Origin: a bacterium
Lineage (GTDB): Bacteria > Planctomycetota > Planctomycetia > Planctomycetales > Planctomycetaceae
Length of the DNA stretch: 63,254 nt
Assembly (NCBI GenBank): GCA_016124895.1
Contig: WGMU01000028.1
Coordinates: forward strand, 1-63,254
Reading direction: 5' to 3'
The notes under the pieces were generated by a model. That model had not been told where the DNA came from. It did no database searches and saw only the letters and a list, made by a program, of their open reading frames with translations. Positions 1-8,713 of the stretch are shown here, piece after piece (within the stretch, counting starts at the first letter, position 1; the number at the start of each line of letters is the position of its first letter). The translations under genes were made by a program, and so were the position numbers.

Positions 1-1
1 T

Positions 2-685
2 CTGACGCTTGTCCCGCTGCATTACGCCGCCATCTGCCTCGGCTGGACGGAGGCAGCGCGACTGTTTCTGCCGATCGGCGGGCTGATGCTGCTGAGTGTC
101 TCGCAGACGGCCGCGGGACGAACGACAGGTTTCACGCGAGCGGTGCCGGCCTGGTACTGGGGACTGCTGCTGCTGGTGTATGGTCCATCGCACGCAGTGA
201 TGCTGTGGTCGCTGCCGGCGAATCCGAGAGCCGACGTGGGGCCGGCCGGGTGGTTCCTGTACCTGATCGTCCTTACCGAAATCAACGACATCGCGCAGGC
301 ATTCTTCGGCCGGCACTGGGGCAAGCGGCGTATTGCCCCCACTGTTTCGCCATTCAAAACATGGGTTGGCTTTGCCGGAGGCGTCGTTACGACAACAGTT
401 CTTGCCGTTGCCCTGGCGCCGGTGCTGACAACATTTGTCGTCACATCCAGCTCCGACGTCGCTTCAGTCTTTCGCAGCACCGGTCTGTTCCGAGCGATCG
501 CGGCCGGGCTGGTGATCTCGATTGTCGGCTTCTTCGGAGACATCAATCTCTCGGCGGTGAAACGTGACGCGGGCGTCAAAGACAGCGGCACACTGCTGCC
601 CGGCCAGGGCGGCCTCCTCGACCGCATCGACAGCCTGACCTTCACCGCTCCGGCGTTCTACTGCTTCGTTCTGTGGCAGTTGTAG
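2..685 (+). CDS. cdsA: CDP-diglyceride synthase (phosphatidate cytidylyltransferase), 5'-truncated
   Basis: The gene runs in from the left edge; the open frame starts at base 2 with no start codon. The family converts phosphatidic acid and CTP to CDP-diacylglycerol, the precursor of membrane phospholipids, at the cytoplasmic membrane. The visible part has several hydrophobic segments. Near the C-terminus it carries the CdsA signature: SAVKRDAGVKDSG followed by GQGGLLDRID (about bases 550-635), with the Lys-Arg, Lys-Asp and Asp-Arg-x-Asp positions kept. A CDP-alcohol phosphatidyltransferase that would use its product follows about 210 bases downstream on the same strand. The family call is firm. 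The exact subgroup is less so, because the N-terminal half is missing. Confidence 0.88.
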   Translation: MTLVPLHYAAICLGWTEAARLFLPIGGLMLLSVSQTAAGRTTGFTRAVPAWYWGLLLLVYGPSHAVMLWSLPANPRADVGPAGWFLYLIVLTEINDIAQAFFGRHWGKRRIAPTVSPFKTWVGFAGGVVTTTVLAVALAPVLTTFVVTSSSDVASVFRSTGLFRAIAAGLVISIVGFFGDINLSAVKRDAGVKDSGTLLPGQGGLLDRIDSLTFTAPAFYCFVLWQL

Positions 686-896
686 AACGGGATTGAACCT
701 CTGAGGGGGCCATCAACGTCGCGAAGATTCATTCGGCGTTCAGCAGACTTCACACCATCCATCCCGAACTGCGCCCAGTTGACGGCACGACTGCCACTGC
801 CGACGCACAATCCACACATCCACATCATCCCGCCAGGTTTTGGCACAGGCCCTGCAAGAATCTCTCTCTGACGGCTACGCTTCCTCCAGAGGCTGC

Positions 897-1559
897 ATGA
901 TGTTCGCACCAGATGGCAAGGCTCCGACAGTCAGACCACCGTCAATGCCCAGTGTTCCCGGCACAGACTCGACAAGCGACGAAACAACGTCGGTCACGGA
1001 CCGTCTCTGGACAATCCCCAACGTCCTTTCAGCGATCCGACTCGTCGGTTCGTTCGGACTGATCGGGCTGGCTCTGGCCGAGCAGCCGTTTGCCGTGCTG
1101 ATTCTCTTCATCGTGCTGGAGATGACCGACTGGTTCGACGGCCGCCTCGCCATCGCACTGCATCAGCGCACGGTCTTCGGTGCGAAACTCGACAGCACTG
1201 CCGACGCTGCTCTGGCGGGAAGCACTCTGTTTGCCGGGTTGTGGCTGCACTGGGCCGCGCTGCGTTCTGAGGTCCCCTTCATGGCTGCGGCGATCGGCAC
1301 ATACGTCGTGTCGAGTCTTTACGGTCTGTGGAAGTTTCGCCAGATCCCGACGTACCACACCTACGGGGCGAAGAAGTCCTGGGGCCTGATCACGATCGGC
1401 GTTGTCTGCATCTTCGGCGGCTGGGCTGTATGGCCCTTCCGAGTTGCGTTGATCGTCGTCACGCTGACGAACCTGGAAGCGATCCTCATCACCCGTGTGC
1501 TGAAGTCGCCGCAGGTCGACGTCCTCTCCCTCTATCACGCTCTGAAACGTCAGTCGTAG
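897..1559 (+). CDS. CDP-alcohol phosphatidyltransferase family protein
   Basis: Integral membrane enzyme family that moves a phosphatidyl group from a CDP-lipid to an alcohol such as glycerol 3-phosphate, serine or inositol. The family motif D-x2-D-G-x2-A-R-x8-G-x3-D-x3-D is recognisable as DWFDGRLAI, then GAKLDSTAD eight residues later. All four Asp are present, but the Arg after the Ala is Ile. Hydrophobic helices follow. ATG 897 was chosen over the upstream TTG at 840 because AGAGG lies 5 bases before it and the first 20 codons of the longer frame look unlike a protein. It probably works with the CdsA-like gene upstream. The alcohol acceptor cannot be told from sequence. Confidence 0.8.
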   Translation: MMFAPDGKAPTVRPPSMPSVPGTDSTSDETTSVTDRLWTIPNVLSAIRLVGSFGLIGLALAEQPFAVLILFIVLEMTDWFDGRLAIALHQRTVFGAKLDSTADAALAGSTLFAGLWLHWAALRSEVPFMAAAIGTYVVSSLYGLWKFRQIPTYHTYGAKKSWGLITIGVVCIFGGWAVWPFRVALIVVTLTNLEAILITRVLKSPQVDVLSLYHALKRQS

Positions 1560-1650
1560 GCGGGATTCTCCAATACTCGCAGTGGGCCGGTTACAGCGCA
1601 GTTCGTACGAAGCGGGTGCGATTGTGAGAAGTCGCGGCCATGTGCGTTCG

Positions 1651-1673
1651 GCCAGGTTTCGGAGAAGTCTGGC
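1651..1673. repeat. Imperfect palindrome between convergent genes
   Basis: Arms GCCAGGTTTC and GAAGTCTGGC (8 of 10 positions paired) around GGA. It lies in the 169-base gap between two convergent genes. It resembles the two palindromes at 28764-28784 and 28922-28942. It could act as a weak two-way terminator. Confidence 0.45.
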
Positions 1674-1728
1674 TGGTGTGCGCGGTTCAAACGCTGCTGG
1701 ATCCTCGTCCTACCAAACGGTGTTGGTC

Positions 1729-2712
1729 TCAAGCGAGATTGACGGGGAAAGCGAGAACGTCTGCGATCGTTTGCTTTCCGAGAGCCAGCATGGCCAGGCG
1801 GTCGAAACCCAGGGCGACTCCGGAACTTCGAGGCGTGCCGTGACGCAGGGCGGCTGCCAGCAGTGAGGCGCCGGGGAGGTCGCTGGCTCCGCGGGAACTG
1901 CGGGCTGCCTGCTCTTCTTTCGTGCGTGCGATGAAGGCTGCGGCGTCGGTCAGTTCGTGGTAGCCGTTGCAGAGTTCGACGCCGGAGACGTACAGCTCGA
2001 AACGCTCGGCAACGGCGGGCTGACCGGCGGCGCGGCGCAGGACGGCCAGAGCAGCCTGGCTGGCCGGGTAGTCGTAGAGGAACTGCGGACGCTCGTTGCC
2101 GAGGTGCGGCTCGACGAGTTCGGCCAGCAGCAGGTTCAGCCAGCCGTCGCGATCGTCGGCCGGCAGACTCGCGGGAATGTTGAGGTTGCGTGACCGAGCC
2201 AGGTCGATGAGTTCAGTAGTCGGCAGGTTGAGCACGCGCGTGCCGGCGTAACGCTCGAAGGCCGCGTCGTACGTCAGTCGCTCGAAGGGTTCTGTCGGGA
2301 GTTCGCGGCCGGCGGTTTGAAAGATGGCGCGGACGAGCTGCTCGACGAACTCCATCTGCGCAAAGTGGTCGTCGCCGACGCGGTACCACTCGATCATCGT
2401 GAATTCGGGATTGTGTCGTGGCCCGACCTCGCCGCGGCGGAAGACGCGCGAGACCTGAAAGATCGCCGTCGCTCCGGCCGCCAGCAACCGCTTCATCCCG
2501 GCTTCCGGCGACGTCTGCAGAAACCACCGTTGCCCGCCGTCTGTCAGCTCGAACGGGTCGAGGTTCGCGTCCACGACGATGTCCCGTGAGAGAATCGGCG
2601 TCTCGCATTCCCAGTAGCCGTGCTCGACGAAAAACGTCCGCACGACCGCCAGCAGTTGCGCACGCTGCTGCAGCGTTTTCAGATCGGCGGAGGGAAGAAA
2701 CGGTGGCTCCAT
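1729..2712 (-). CDS. epmA: EF-P beta-lysylation ligase (EpmA/GenX/PoxA, LysRS-like)
   Basis: 327 residues, the usual size for EpmA. It resembles the catalytic core of class II lysyl-tRNA synthetase without the N-terminal anticodon-binding domain. In Proteobacteria the enzyme attaches (R)-beta-lysine to a conserved Lys of elongation factor P. Class II signatures are visible: motif 2 as FQVSRVFRRGEVGPRHNPEF followed by TMIEWY, and motif 3 near the C-terminus as SSGVALGFDRLAM. ELCNGYHEL matches the amino-acid-binding region of LysRS-like enzymes. The partner genes epmB and efp are not in this window. The main alternative is a stand-alone LysRS paralogue with another target. Confidence 0.85.
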   Translation of the reverse strand: MEPPFLPSADLKTLQQRAQLLAVVRTFFVEHGYWECETPILSRDIVVDANLDPFELTDGGQRWFLQTSPEAGMKRLLAAGATAIFQVSRVFRRGEVGPRHNPEFTMIEWYRVGDDHFAQMEFVEQLVRAIFQTAGRELPTEPFERLTYDAAFERYAGTRVLNLPTTELIDLARSRNLNIPASLPADDRDGWLNLLLAELVEPHLGNERPQFLYDYPASQAALAVLRRAAGQPAVAERFELYVSGVELCNGYHELTDAAAFIARTKEEQAARSSRGASDLPGASLLAAALRHGTPRSSGVALGFDRLAMLALGKQTIADVLAFPVNLA

Positions 2713-2792
2713 GATGCGCGGAGAGTAACCGTCGAGTGCCTGGTGCGGAGGTCAGTATCTGCGAACAGCGTTCGGTGCCGAAGAAGTCAACG

Positions 2793-3082
2793 TAGCCATC
2801 TCGCTCCGTCGAGATGAGCCGTTCAACGGAGTTGGACAGCGCCGCTTTGGCGAAATCTGCGAGGAGACAAGCACGAAGCGCAAGCGAGTGAGTTTGACGT
2901 AGTTGGCTCACTTGCTTGCGCTTCGTGCTTGCAGGGCAACCAAAAGTGGCGCTGTCCAAATAGGAACTTCAAATTCAGAGCAATCCAGAAACAGGCCTTT
3001 CACCGCAATAATTGATCGCTTTGTAGAATGCGAAGCGATGCGTCACGCCGGCTCATCTCGACGGAGCGAGATGGCCACTTTG
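2793..3082. repeat. Nested inverted-repeat element (MITE-like), about 290 bp
   Basis: Three inverted repeats are nested around one centre. The outer pair is 2793-2821 and 3054-3082 (28 of 29 positions match when one is reversed); each arm starts TAGCCATCTCGCTCC and is itself partly palindromic (CATCTCG/CGAGATG). The middle pair is TTGGACAGCGCC at 2832-2843 and its exact complement at 2948-2959. The inner pair is 25 bases at 2868-2892 and 2907-2931 with one mismatch and a 14-base loop. It fills the gap between the epmA start and the stop of the M20 gene. No open frame of note lies inside, so it would be non-autonomous if mobile. Confidence 0.75.
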
Positions 3083-3084
3083 TT

Positions 3085-4272
3085 TCAGCTCAGTTGCGCG
3101 AGTGTCTGCAGCGCGAACGCGGTATGCAGGGCAGAGCCGATGGGCAAAGCGGCTTCGTCGACTTTGAAGCAGGGATGGTGGACTCCGAACGTGCATCCGA
3201 GTTCCTCGTTGCGGATGCCGAGTGCGACAAAGCAGCCGGGAACCTGTTCGGTGTAGAAAGCGAAGTCTTCGCCACCCATCACGGCCGGTATCTCCTGAAC
3301 GGACTTGCGGCCCAGAATCTCGCCCGCGAAGTTCTGCACAGAATCCCAGACCGAGGCGTCATTGACTGTCGGCGGGTAATCGTTGCCGGGAAACGTGACG
3401 TCGGCCTCGCAGCCGTTGGCCGCGGCGATATGAGAAACAACGGACTCGGTCCGCTGCTGCAGCCAACGGAAGCGGTCCATTGTGAGAGCCCGGATCGTCC
3501 CTCGCAGGCGAACTTCCGGCGGGATCACGTTGTAAGCCTCGCCGCCGTGGATCGTCGTGATGCTGATCACGCCGGAATCAAGCGGGTCGAGTTCGCGCGA
3601 GATGATGCTCTGCAGTTCGGTGATGACTTTCGCCGAGGTCACGACGGGATCGATGCACAGATGCGGCATTGCGGCGTGACCTCCTTTGCCGCGGATCGTG
3701 ATGTCGATCTCGCCCGCCGCTGCCAGAAACGTGCCCGGTCGCGAGCCAATCGTTCCTGTGGGCAGTTGCGGCCAGACGTGCAGGCCAAAGATGCATTCGA
3801 CGTGCGGACTGTCGAGCACGCCAGCTTCACGCATCCGCTTGCCGCCGGCACCACCCTCTTCTGCCGGTTGAAACAGTAGCTTGACAGTGCCTCGCAGTTC
3901 GGACCGTTGCTCGCTGAGCAGCTTCGCCGCGCCGAGCAGCATGGCCGTGTGGCAGTCGTGACCACAGGCGTGCATCTTGCCGTCGACCTCACTGCAGAAC
4001 GGCACGTCAGTCTGTTCTTGAATCGGCAGCGCGTCCATGTCCGCCCGCAGGGCAATGCACGGCGACTCGCCAGTGCCGATCGTCGCGACGACCCCCGTCT
4101 CAGCGATGCCCCGCTGAAAGGGAATGCCAAGATCTGTCAGCGTGTCGCAGACAAGCTGACTGGTGCGGACCTCTTCGTACATCAGCTCCGGGTGACGATG
4201 AAGCTGGCGGCGGAGATCAACAATCCAGTCCGCGTGAGAACGAGCGGCATCGAGCAGGTTCTGAAAACTCAT
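3085..4272 (-). CDS. M20D-family amidohydrolase (hippurate / N-acyl-amino-acid hydrolase type)
   Basis: 395 residues, typical for the M20D group of metal-dependent amidohydrolases, which release amino acids from N-acyl or N-aromatic-acyl amides in the cytoplasm. The metal-site motifs are present: MHACGHDCHTAM (Cys103, His105), QPAEEGGAGG (Glu138-Glu139), GLHVWP (His165) and MGGEDFAFY followed by HHPCF near the C-terminus. The middle part (about 180-290) is the dimerisation domain. No signal peptide is seen. The stop codon lies 3 bases from the repeat element ending at 3082. The true substrate is unknown; related enzymes include hippuricase, AbgB and N-acetyl-cysteine deacetylase. Confidence 0.9.
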   Translation of the reverse strand: MSFQNLLDAARSHADWIVDLRRQLHRHPELMYEEVRTSQLVCDTLTDLGIPFQRGIAETGVVATIGTGESPCIALRADMDALPIQEQTDVPFCSEVDGKMHACGHDCHTAMLLGAAKLLSEQRSELRGTVKLLFQPAEEGGAGGKRMREAGVLDSPHVECIFGLHVWPQLPTGTIGSRPGTFLAAAGEIDITIRGKGGHAAMPHLCIDPVVTSAKVITELQSIISRELDPLDSGVISITTIHGGEAYNVIPPEVRLRGTIRALTMDRFRWLQQRTESVVSHIAAANGCEADVTFPGNDYPPTVNDASVWDSVQNFAGEILGRKSVQEIPAVMGGEDFAFYTEQVPGCFVALGIRNEELGCTFGVHHPCFKVDEAALPIGSALHTAFALQTLAQLS

Positions 4273-4454
4273 TCCGGGGGTTCCTGTTGAATGGCTGAGG
4301 CGTTGTATTCAGCGGCGGGTGGCCGGGGTCGGAGCGAGACACGAGCCGATCCCCGGTCTCACCATAGTCTGCTACATCCGAGGCTTCCTTCGCAGGCTCA
4401 GTCCAGCCCCGGCCACCCGGCTGTAACGCATGACAGTGTCGGTCATCGCAGAGG

Positions 4455-5390
4455 TCAGGCGTTGTCTGCGGCGTCGACAATTTCGTGATAGATGTCCTTG
4501 CTCACAAGCTGACTCCAGCGGTCCAGGATCCTTCGCCACATTGGACCGGGGGTGCCATCGCCGATTAAGGCTCCGTTGATCTTTGTGACCGGAGCCAGAC
4601 AGTAAGGAGTCGAGGGCATCCAGGCTTCGTCGGCGTTGATCACGTCAAACGTCTGAATGTCGTCCTCGACGAAGGGCACGTTCAGAGCCTGCAGCACTTC
4701 CTGCACGACGGTCAGACTCTCGCCCCACAGGATGTTGTTGCTGCGCGGCGAGACGACCTGGCCATCGCGGTAGATGACGAAGTTCGAGCCCGCGGTTTCC
4801 GTGACGTTGCCGTCGAGATCCAGAAACAGCGGCGTGGCGTGCGCGTCGAGCTGCTGGACTTCCTGGGTCGCAATCCACATGTGCAGCCGGTTGCGGTTCT
4901 TGATCTTCGAGGACAGACACTGCGGCGGCCAGTGCCTGGGTGCCGGGGTGACGCAGTGAGCTCCGTTGAGAAACAGCTCGCGCCACATCGGGAATCGCAG
5001 CGGAAACGTGTGCTGCACATAGCTGGGCGTCATCACGCTCGGCATCCCGGCGGCCCCGGCGTAAACCGTGTTCTCGCCGGCCGTCATGTAATAGACGAGC
5101 CCCAGCTCGTGCCCGGGCGCCAGCTTCGAGTTCTCCGCAATCAGCTTCTCGGAGATCGCCCGACTCTCAGCCTCGGACACCGGTGGCTCGATGCGCGCGT
5201 ACCGGCACGATCGATAAAACCGCCGGACGTGCTCATCTAGACGAAACGGCTGCTGATGGAACGTCCGCAGAAAGTCCGTCACCGCGGCGCCGAGCACGAT
5301 CCCCAGATCATAAACCGGTAGCACGCACTGCGACGCAGGGACGAATTCACCTTTGAGATAGGCTTGGGGTTCGACGCTGGAGACAGTCAT
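4455..5390 (-). CDS. Class IV PLP-dependent aminotransferase
   Basis: 311 residues from the chosen ATG; a frame 26 codons longer exists, but its N-terminal part looks non-coding and conserved sequence begins at AYLKGEFVP. Class IV enzymes include branched-chain aminotransferase, D-alanine aminotransferase and aminodeoxychorismate lyase. Visible marks are the PLP lysine in SSKIKNRNRLH (probably Lys164) and the cofactor-contact motif NVTETAGSNFV. The segment DEAWMPSTPYCLAPVTKING fits the C-terminal substrate loop. Which reaction it performs cannot be decided from sequence. No biosynthetic partner genes lie next to it. Confidence 0.85.
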   Translation of the reverse strand: MTVSSVEPQAYLKGEFVPASQCVLPVYDLGIVLGAAVTDFLRTFHQQPFRLDEHVRRFYRSCRYARIEPPVSEAESRAISEKLIAENSKLAPGHELGLVYYMTAGENTVYAGAAGMPSVMTPSYVQHTFPLRFPMWRELFLNGAHCVTPAPRHWPPQCLSSKIKNRNRLHMWIATQEVQQLDAHATPLFLDLDGNVTETAGSNFVIYRDGQVVSPRSNNILWGESLTVVQEVLQALNVPFVEDDIQTFDVINADEAWMPSTPYCLAPVTKINGALIGDGTPGPMWRRILDRWSQLVSKDIYHEIVDAADNA

Positions 5391-5461
5391 TGTTCGTCCA
5401 CGATCACAGGACAGTCCAGAGGGTGGGGCGACAATAAGTTGCCCAACTATCTCGTTCCGTC

Positions 5462-6271
5462 TCAACAATCAGGCGGTATGAATCGACGAAGCTTTTGTGG
5501 CAAGAGCGCCTCTCGCACGGCAGAGATCAGAAAATAGGTCGCTGCTACAACGCCGACCGCCATGGTTCCAGACGCAACTGCAACCATCTGTAACTTATCT
5601 TGCGCAATGCAAACAGCCATGACGGCAACAAATGGACTCATCAATACAACACCGCAAATCAGCTTGCGAAGTGCCGATCGGCGGAGCACTGAAGCAAGAA
5701 CCGCCTGCTGAGCATCCAAGAGTTCTGGTCGATAGACTCCATCTGGTGGGTACGGGAGTCCCACGCATTGTTCGCAAACACCAAGAATTGGGCCAATCAC
5801 TTGCAAATTCACATCTGGTCCGAAACGGAGTGTGTAAGTGCGTGAGTTTGTTGCCAGCACAATCGACTTCCACACGAGAAGCTCACCTCCGCTGATGTCG
5901 ACTCCGGCGACTCCAATTGCAGCAAGAACATCGCTCGCCGGAACGACATAAGTTCGCCTGCCTCGGTAAATCAGAATCTCGTTCCGAAGGATCGTTATGC
6001 CGTAGGTTCGTTGTAAGTACAACAACACTCCTAGAATTACTGCACCAGCAATTGCCGCCGAGACCGCGACAGTGAAGCGATCTTGTGGTGTCCAGTCAGG
6101 AGATAACGCGAACTGCAGTATTACGAGCGTGCTAATCAGAATGATAATTCCAGCCACCGCAGCAATCATTACAGCTCGAACGACGCGAGACAGATTGTTC
6201 TCGACGCATTCAGCGACAATCTCGTCGGGCTTCAGTTCTTCGGCGTCCATTCGGCATGTCTTCTCTGGCAT
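5462..6271 (-). CDS. Hypothetical membrane protein
   Basis: 269 residues from ATG 6271; ATG 6250 is also possible. Two hydrophobic hairpins are visible: residues about 33-55 and 65-85 near the N-terminus, and another pair near the C-terminus (KLICGVVLMSPFVAVMAVCI and a following segment). A soluble part of about 110 residues with beta-strand-like sequence lies between them, a layout seen in PH-like membrane proteins. The longer frame runs into the upstream DUF58 gene and was rejected. By eye the base composition is more AT-rich than its neighbours, which may mean a different history. No family was recognised. Confidence 0.6.
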   Translation of the reverse strand: MPEKTCRMDAEELKPDEIVAECVENNLSRVVRAVMIAAVAGIIILISTLVILQFALSPDWTPQDRFTVAVSAAIAGAVILGVLLYLQRTYGITILRNEILIYRGRRTYVVPASDVLAAIGVAGVDISGGELLVWKSIVLATNSRTYTLRFGPDVNLQVIGPILGVCEQCVGLPYPPDGVYRPELLDAQQAVLASVLRRSALRKLICGVVLMSPFVAVMAVCIAQDKLQMVAVASGTMAVGVVAATYFLISAVREALLPQKLRRFIPPDC

Positions 6272-6297
6272 GACTTTGTAGTTTCGACCGTTGAAAG

Positions 6298-7206
6298 TTA
6301 TCGGCCGCGATTGAGCAGGCTTCTCGAATTCAAATAGTCGATCAGGACTTCGGCCATGTCGCGGCTGGTGTCGACTTCGACTCGTTCGATCCGGTTTCGC
6401 AGGCACAGCATGTCGAACTGTTCGCGGTGGGCGGCGACCTCGTCGAGGTACGCTCGGCGGATGTCTTCGGTCTGCGTCAGCAACTGATCGGGAACTTCCA
6501 GACCGTCGAAGCGGATCATGCCGTCGAACGTGAAAGTCAGTTCGTCGTGATGCAGCGTCTGGAACAGGACGACTTCGTGCTGACTGAAGCGCAGCAGTTG
6601 CAAAGCGGACTCCAGGCGGTCGAGGTCGGTGAAGAAGTCGCTGAAGATCATCACAATCTCACGGCGCTGCATGCGGCCGGCGAGTTCGGTCAGACAGGCG
6701 GACATGTCTGTCTTTTCGACCGGATTTGTTTCGTCGAGATGATCCGTCATGCGAATGATCTGCGCCATCGAATTGCTGGGCGGAATGAAGCCGCGGACAC
6801 GGTCGTCAAACGTCGCCAGCGAGACTTTGTCGTTCTGGCGGATGATTGAGAAGCCCAGTGTCGACGCCATCTTCGCGGCGTAGTCGAGCTTCTGCTGACC
6901 GGCCTGGCCGTACCGCATCGACGCGCTGACATCGAGCACCAGATGACAGACGAAATTCGTCTCCATCTCGTACTGCTTGATGAAGTAGCGGTCTCGGGTG
7001 AAATACAGCCGCCAGTCGATGTGCCGCGGATCGTCGCCCGGCACGTACTCGCGATGCCCGGCGAACTCGACCGCGAACCCGGCCATCGGCGACTTGTGCG
7101 CCCCGGCCAGGTTGCCCATCACCAGCCCGCGCGGCTCCAGCGTGCGCGACGCCACGCGGCCGAGCGTGACCGGATCGAGGTAGCGGGACAGAACGCTGCG
7201 GGCCAT
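6298..7206 (-). CDS. DUF58 domain protein (vWA-like)
   Basis: 302 residues. DUF58 proteins carry a von Willebrand A-like fold and usually sit beside MoxR AAA ATPases. The conserved N-terminal block is visible as AGHREYVPGDDPRHIDWRLY (residues about 50-69). The metal-site-like strand is HLVLDVSASMRYG, so the D-x-S-x-S motif is kept. MIFSDFFTD matches a later conserved Asp. No MoxR gene lies next to it here, which is slightly unusual. The predicted protein lacks an obvious signal peptide or membrane segment. The cellular role in planctomycetes is not known. Confidence 0.88.
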   Translation of the reverse strand: MARSVLSRYLDPVTLGRVASRTLEPRGLVMGNLAGAHKSPMAGFAVEFAGHREYVPGDDPRHIDWRLYFTRDRYFIKQYEMETNFVCHLVLDVSASMRYGQAGQQKLDYAAKMASTLGFSIIRQNDKVSLATFDDRVRGFIPPSNSMAQIIRMTDHLDETNPVEKTDMSACLTELAGRMQRREIVMIFSDFFTDLDRLESALQLLRFSQHEVVLFQTLHHDELTFTFDGMIRFDGLEVPDQLLTQTEDIRRAYLDEVAAHREQFDMLCLRNRIERVEVDTSRDMAEVLIDYLNSRSLLNRGR

Positions 7207-7313
7207 TGCAAAGTCACCTGAACGTTGAGGTCAATCGAGGCGACGACTCTAACGGAATGCAGAGCGACGCAGAAGCAGCCAGGCAGCCTGCAGGTTCTCG
7301 ACTTCACGACGCG

Positions 7314-7373
7314 TGCGCCACTGGCTCTGCCAGTGCCGATGTTTGAGGGCACACTGGTAGAACCAGTGGCACA
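7314..7373. terminator. Long hairpin, probable terminator or REP-like repeat
   Basis: Arms at 7314-7335 and 7352-7373 pair at 19 of 22 positions across a 16-base loop. Core arms read CCACTGGCTCTGCCAGTG and CACTGGTAGAACCAGTGG, so each arm is itself partly palindromic. It starts just after the stop codon of the YdjY lipoprotein gene on the minus strand. No T-run follows. Confidence 0.55.
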
Positions 7374-7380
7374 CAAGAGA

Positions 7381-8586
7381 CTACTCAGCGGGAGACTTGC
7401 CCGTTTCCTTTTCGGGCCTTTCCGGCCGCGGGACGATTTCGACCAGCACTTCCGAACCGCGCGGCGGGATGCGTTCGGTCCAGGCTTCGTACGTCAGATT
7501 CTCGTTGCCGGATGCACTGCTTTCGGTCGAAATGTCGATCATCGCGGCGGCGAAGTTCGCGACGCAGATCACGTAACCGCCTTCTGCCAGATACCGCTCG
7601 CCGAAGTCCGGGTCGTTGACGAAGCCACTGCCCACGAAGATCCAGTCGGCATCGAGCTGCTTTGGCTGCGTTTCGTCATGGAAGCGGCGGATTGCTTTCT
7701 GATACTTCGCATCGCCGCTCAGCTTCAGAGCAGCGTCGCGCTGCGCATCGCTCATCGGTCCGTACCAGAACAGAACCTTGTTCATCTCGTCGTAACGCAG
7801 CTTGCCGTCGGGATCGAGCTTCAGGTCGGCCGGCAGCGTCGCGAACGGTTCCTCGTAGTAGCGGAATCGAGAATGGCGGCACCAGCTTTGAGCGGACTCG
7901 CGATGCAGCTTGCCGTCACGGTCGACCCAGTGAACGAAGATGAAAAGTTTCTCACCTTTCGCCGGCGTGTAGACACCACTGTCAATGTCGTACGAACCGG
8001 GAGTGCCTTCTTTGAGCCCCAGCGCCAGCAGGCCCGCGTGAATCGTCTGCGCTTTGCCATCGAAGACGAGAATCGATTCGTGCTCCTTCGTCTGCGTCAG
8101 GCAGAGAAACATCTCAAGCACACCCTCGGTGAAGCAGACATTCGTCTTCACGAAGACGCGGTGGTTGGGTACGTCGAGCAGTACCGTTCCTTTGGGATTG
8201 AGCGGTGTCAGCTTCTTCTGATCAAGCAGGTCTGCCGGCAACTTCGTCGCGTCAGGGAACTCGGGCTTTTCGTCGGCGGGCGGCTGTACGTCTGCGGCGA
8301 CTGGCTCAGGCTCGGACTTCGTGACCGCAGTTACCGTCGGTTCGGACGTCGGAGAAACCTCGGTCGTCGCGTCAGCGTGCCCGCTTGAGCCAGCCGGTTC
8401 TGTCTGAGCAGACGTCGCAGCGGACCTGGCCGATTGAGATCCCGAAACCGCCGGCTTGTTCACATTGGCTGCCGCTTCTGTCTGAGCCTGAGGCTCGGCC
8501 GAATCTACGTTCGGCGTTTCGCTTCCGCAGCCGGATAGAGTCACGGCGGCAAGAATGAAACTCAAAGCGAAGCCAGATCGAAGCAT
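7381..8586 (-). CDS. YdjY-domain lipoprotein
   Basis: 401 residues from the ATG preceded by AGGA at 8-11 bases; a longer frame adds 22 unlikely residues. The N-terminus is a lipoprotein signal with lipobox LSGC, so the mature protein should be anchored outside the cytoplasmic membrane. Residues about 20-125 are a Ser/Thr/Ala/Pro/Glu-rich spacer. The rest matches the YdjY domain as it occurs in planctomycetes: NPKGTVLLDVPNHRVFVKTN, CFTEGVLEMFLCL, then TKEHESILVFDGKAQTIHAG. The biochemical function is unknown. The domain assignment is from memory of the family pattern, not from a search. Confidence 0.75.
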   Translation of the reverse strand: MLRSGFALSFILAAVTLSGCGSETPNVDSAEPQAQTEAAANVNKPAVSGSQSARSAATSAQTEPAGSSGHADATTEVSPTSEPTVTAVTKSEPEPVAADVQPPADEKPEFPDATKLPADLLDQKKLTPLNPKGTVLLDVPNHRVFVKTNVCFTEGVLEMFLCLTQTKEHESILVFDGKAQTIHAGLLALGLKEGTPGSYDIDSGVYTPAKGEKLFIFVHWVDRDGKLHRESAQSWCRHSRFRYYEEPFATLPADLKLDPDGKLRYDEMNKVLFWYGPMSDAQRDAALKLSGDAKYQKAIRRFHDETQPKQLDADWIFVGSGFVNDPDFGERYLAEGGYVICVANFAAAMIDISTESSASGNENLTYEAWTERIPPRGSEVLVEIVPRPERPEKETGKSPAE

Positions 8587-8713
8587 GATGAGATCCTGTC
8601 CGTCAAAGAGGCGACAGTCAGAAGTAGACTCGGGTGAGCGGTCGTTTCGCAATGAGGCGGCTGGCGAATCCGCAACCGGGCATGGCGAGACGTTCGCCGT
8701 CGACAGTCAAGGC

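Noticed and set aside
5438-5460. Possible degenerate copy of the TAGCCATCTCGCTCC repeat
   Set aside because: Only about 12 bases (ATCTCGTTCCGTC) match and there is no partner arm nearby.
7225-8388. Long plus-strand open frame (387 codons) opposite the YdjY lipoprotein gene
   Set aside because: The minus-strand product has a signal peptide and family motifs. The plus-strand translation is Arg-rich without motifs, a usual shadow in GC-rich DNA.
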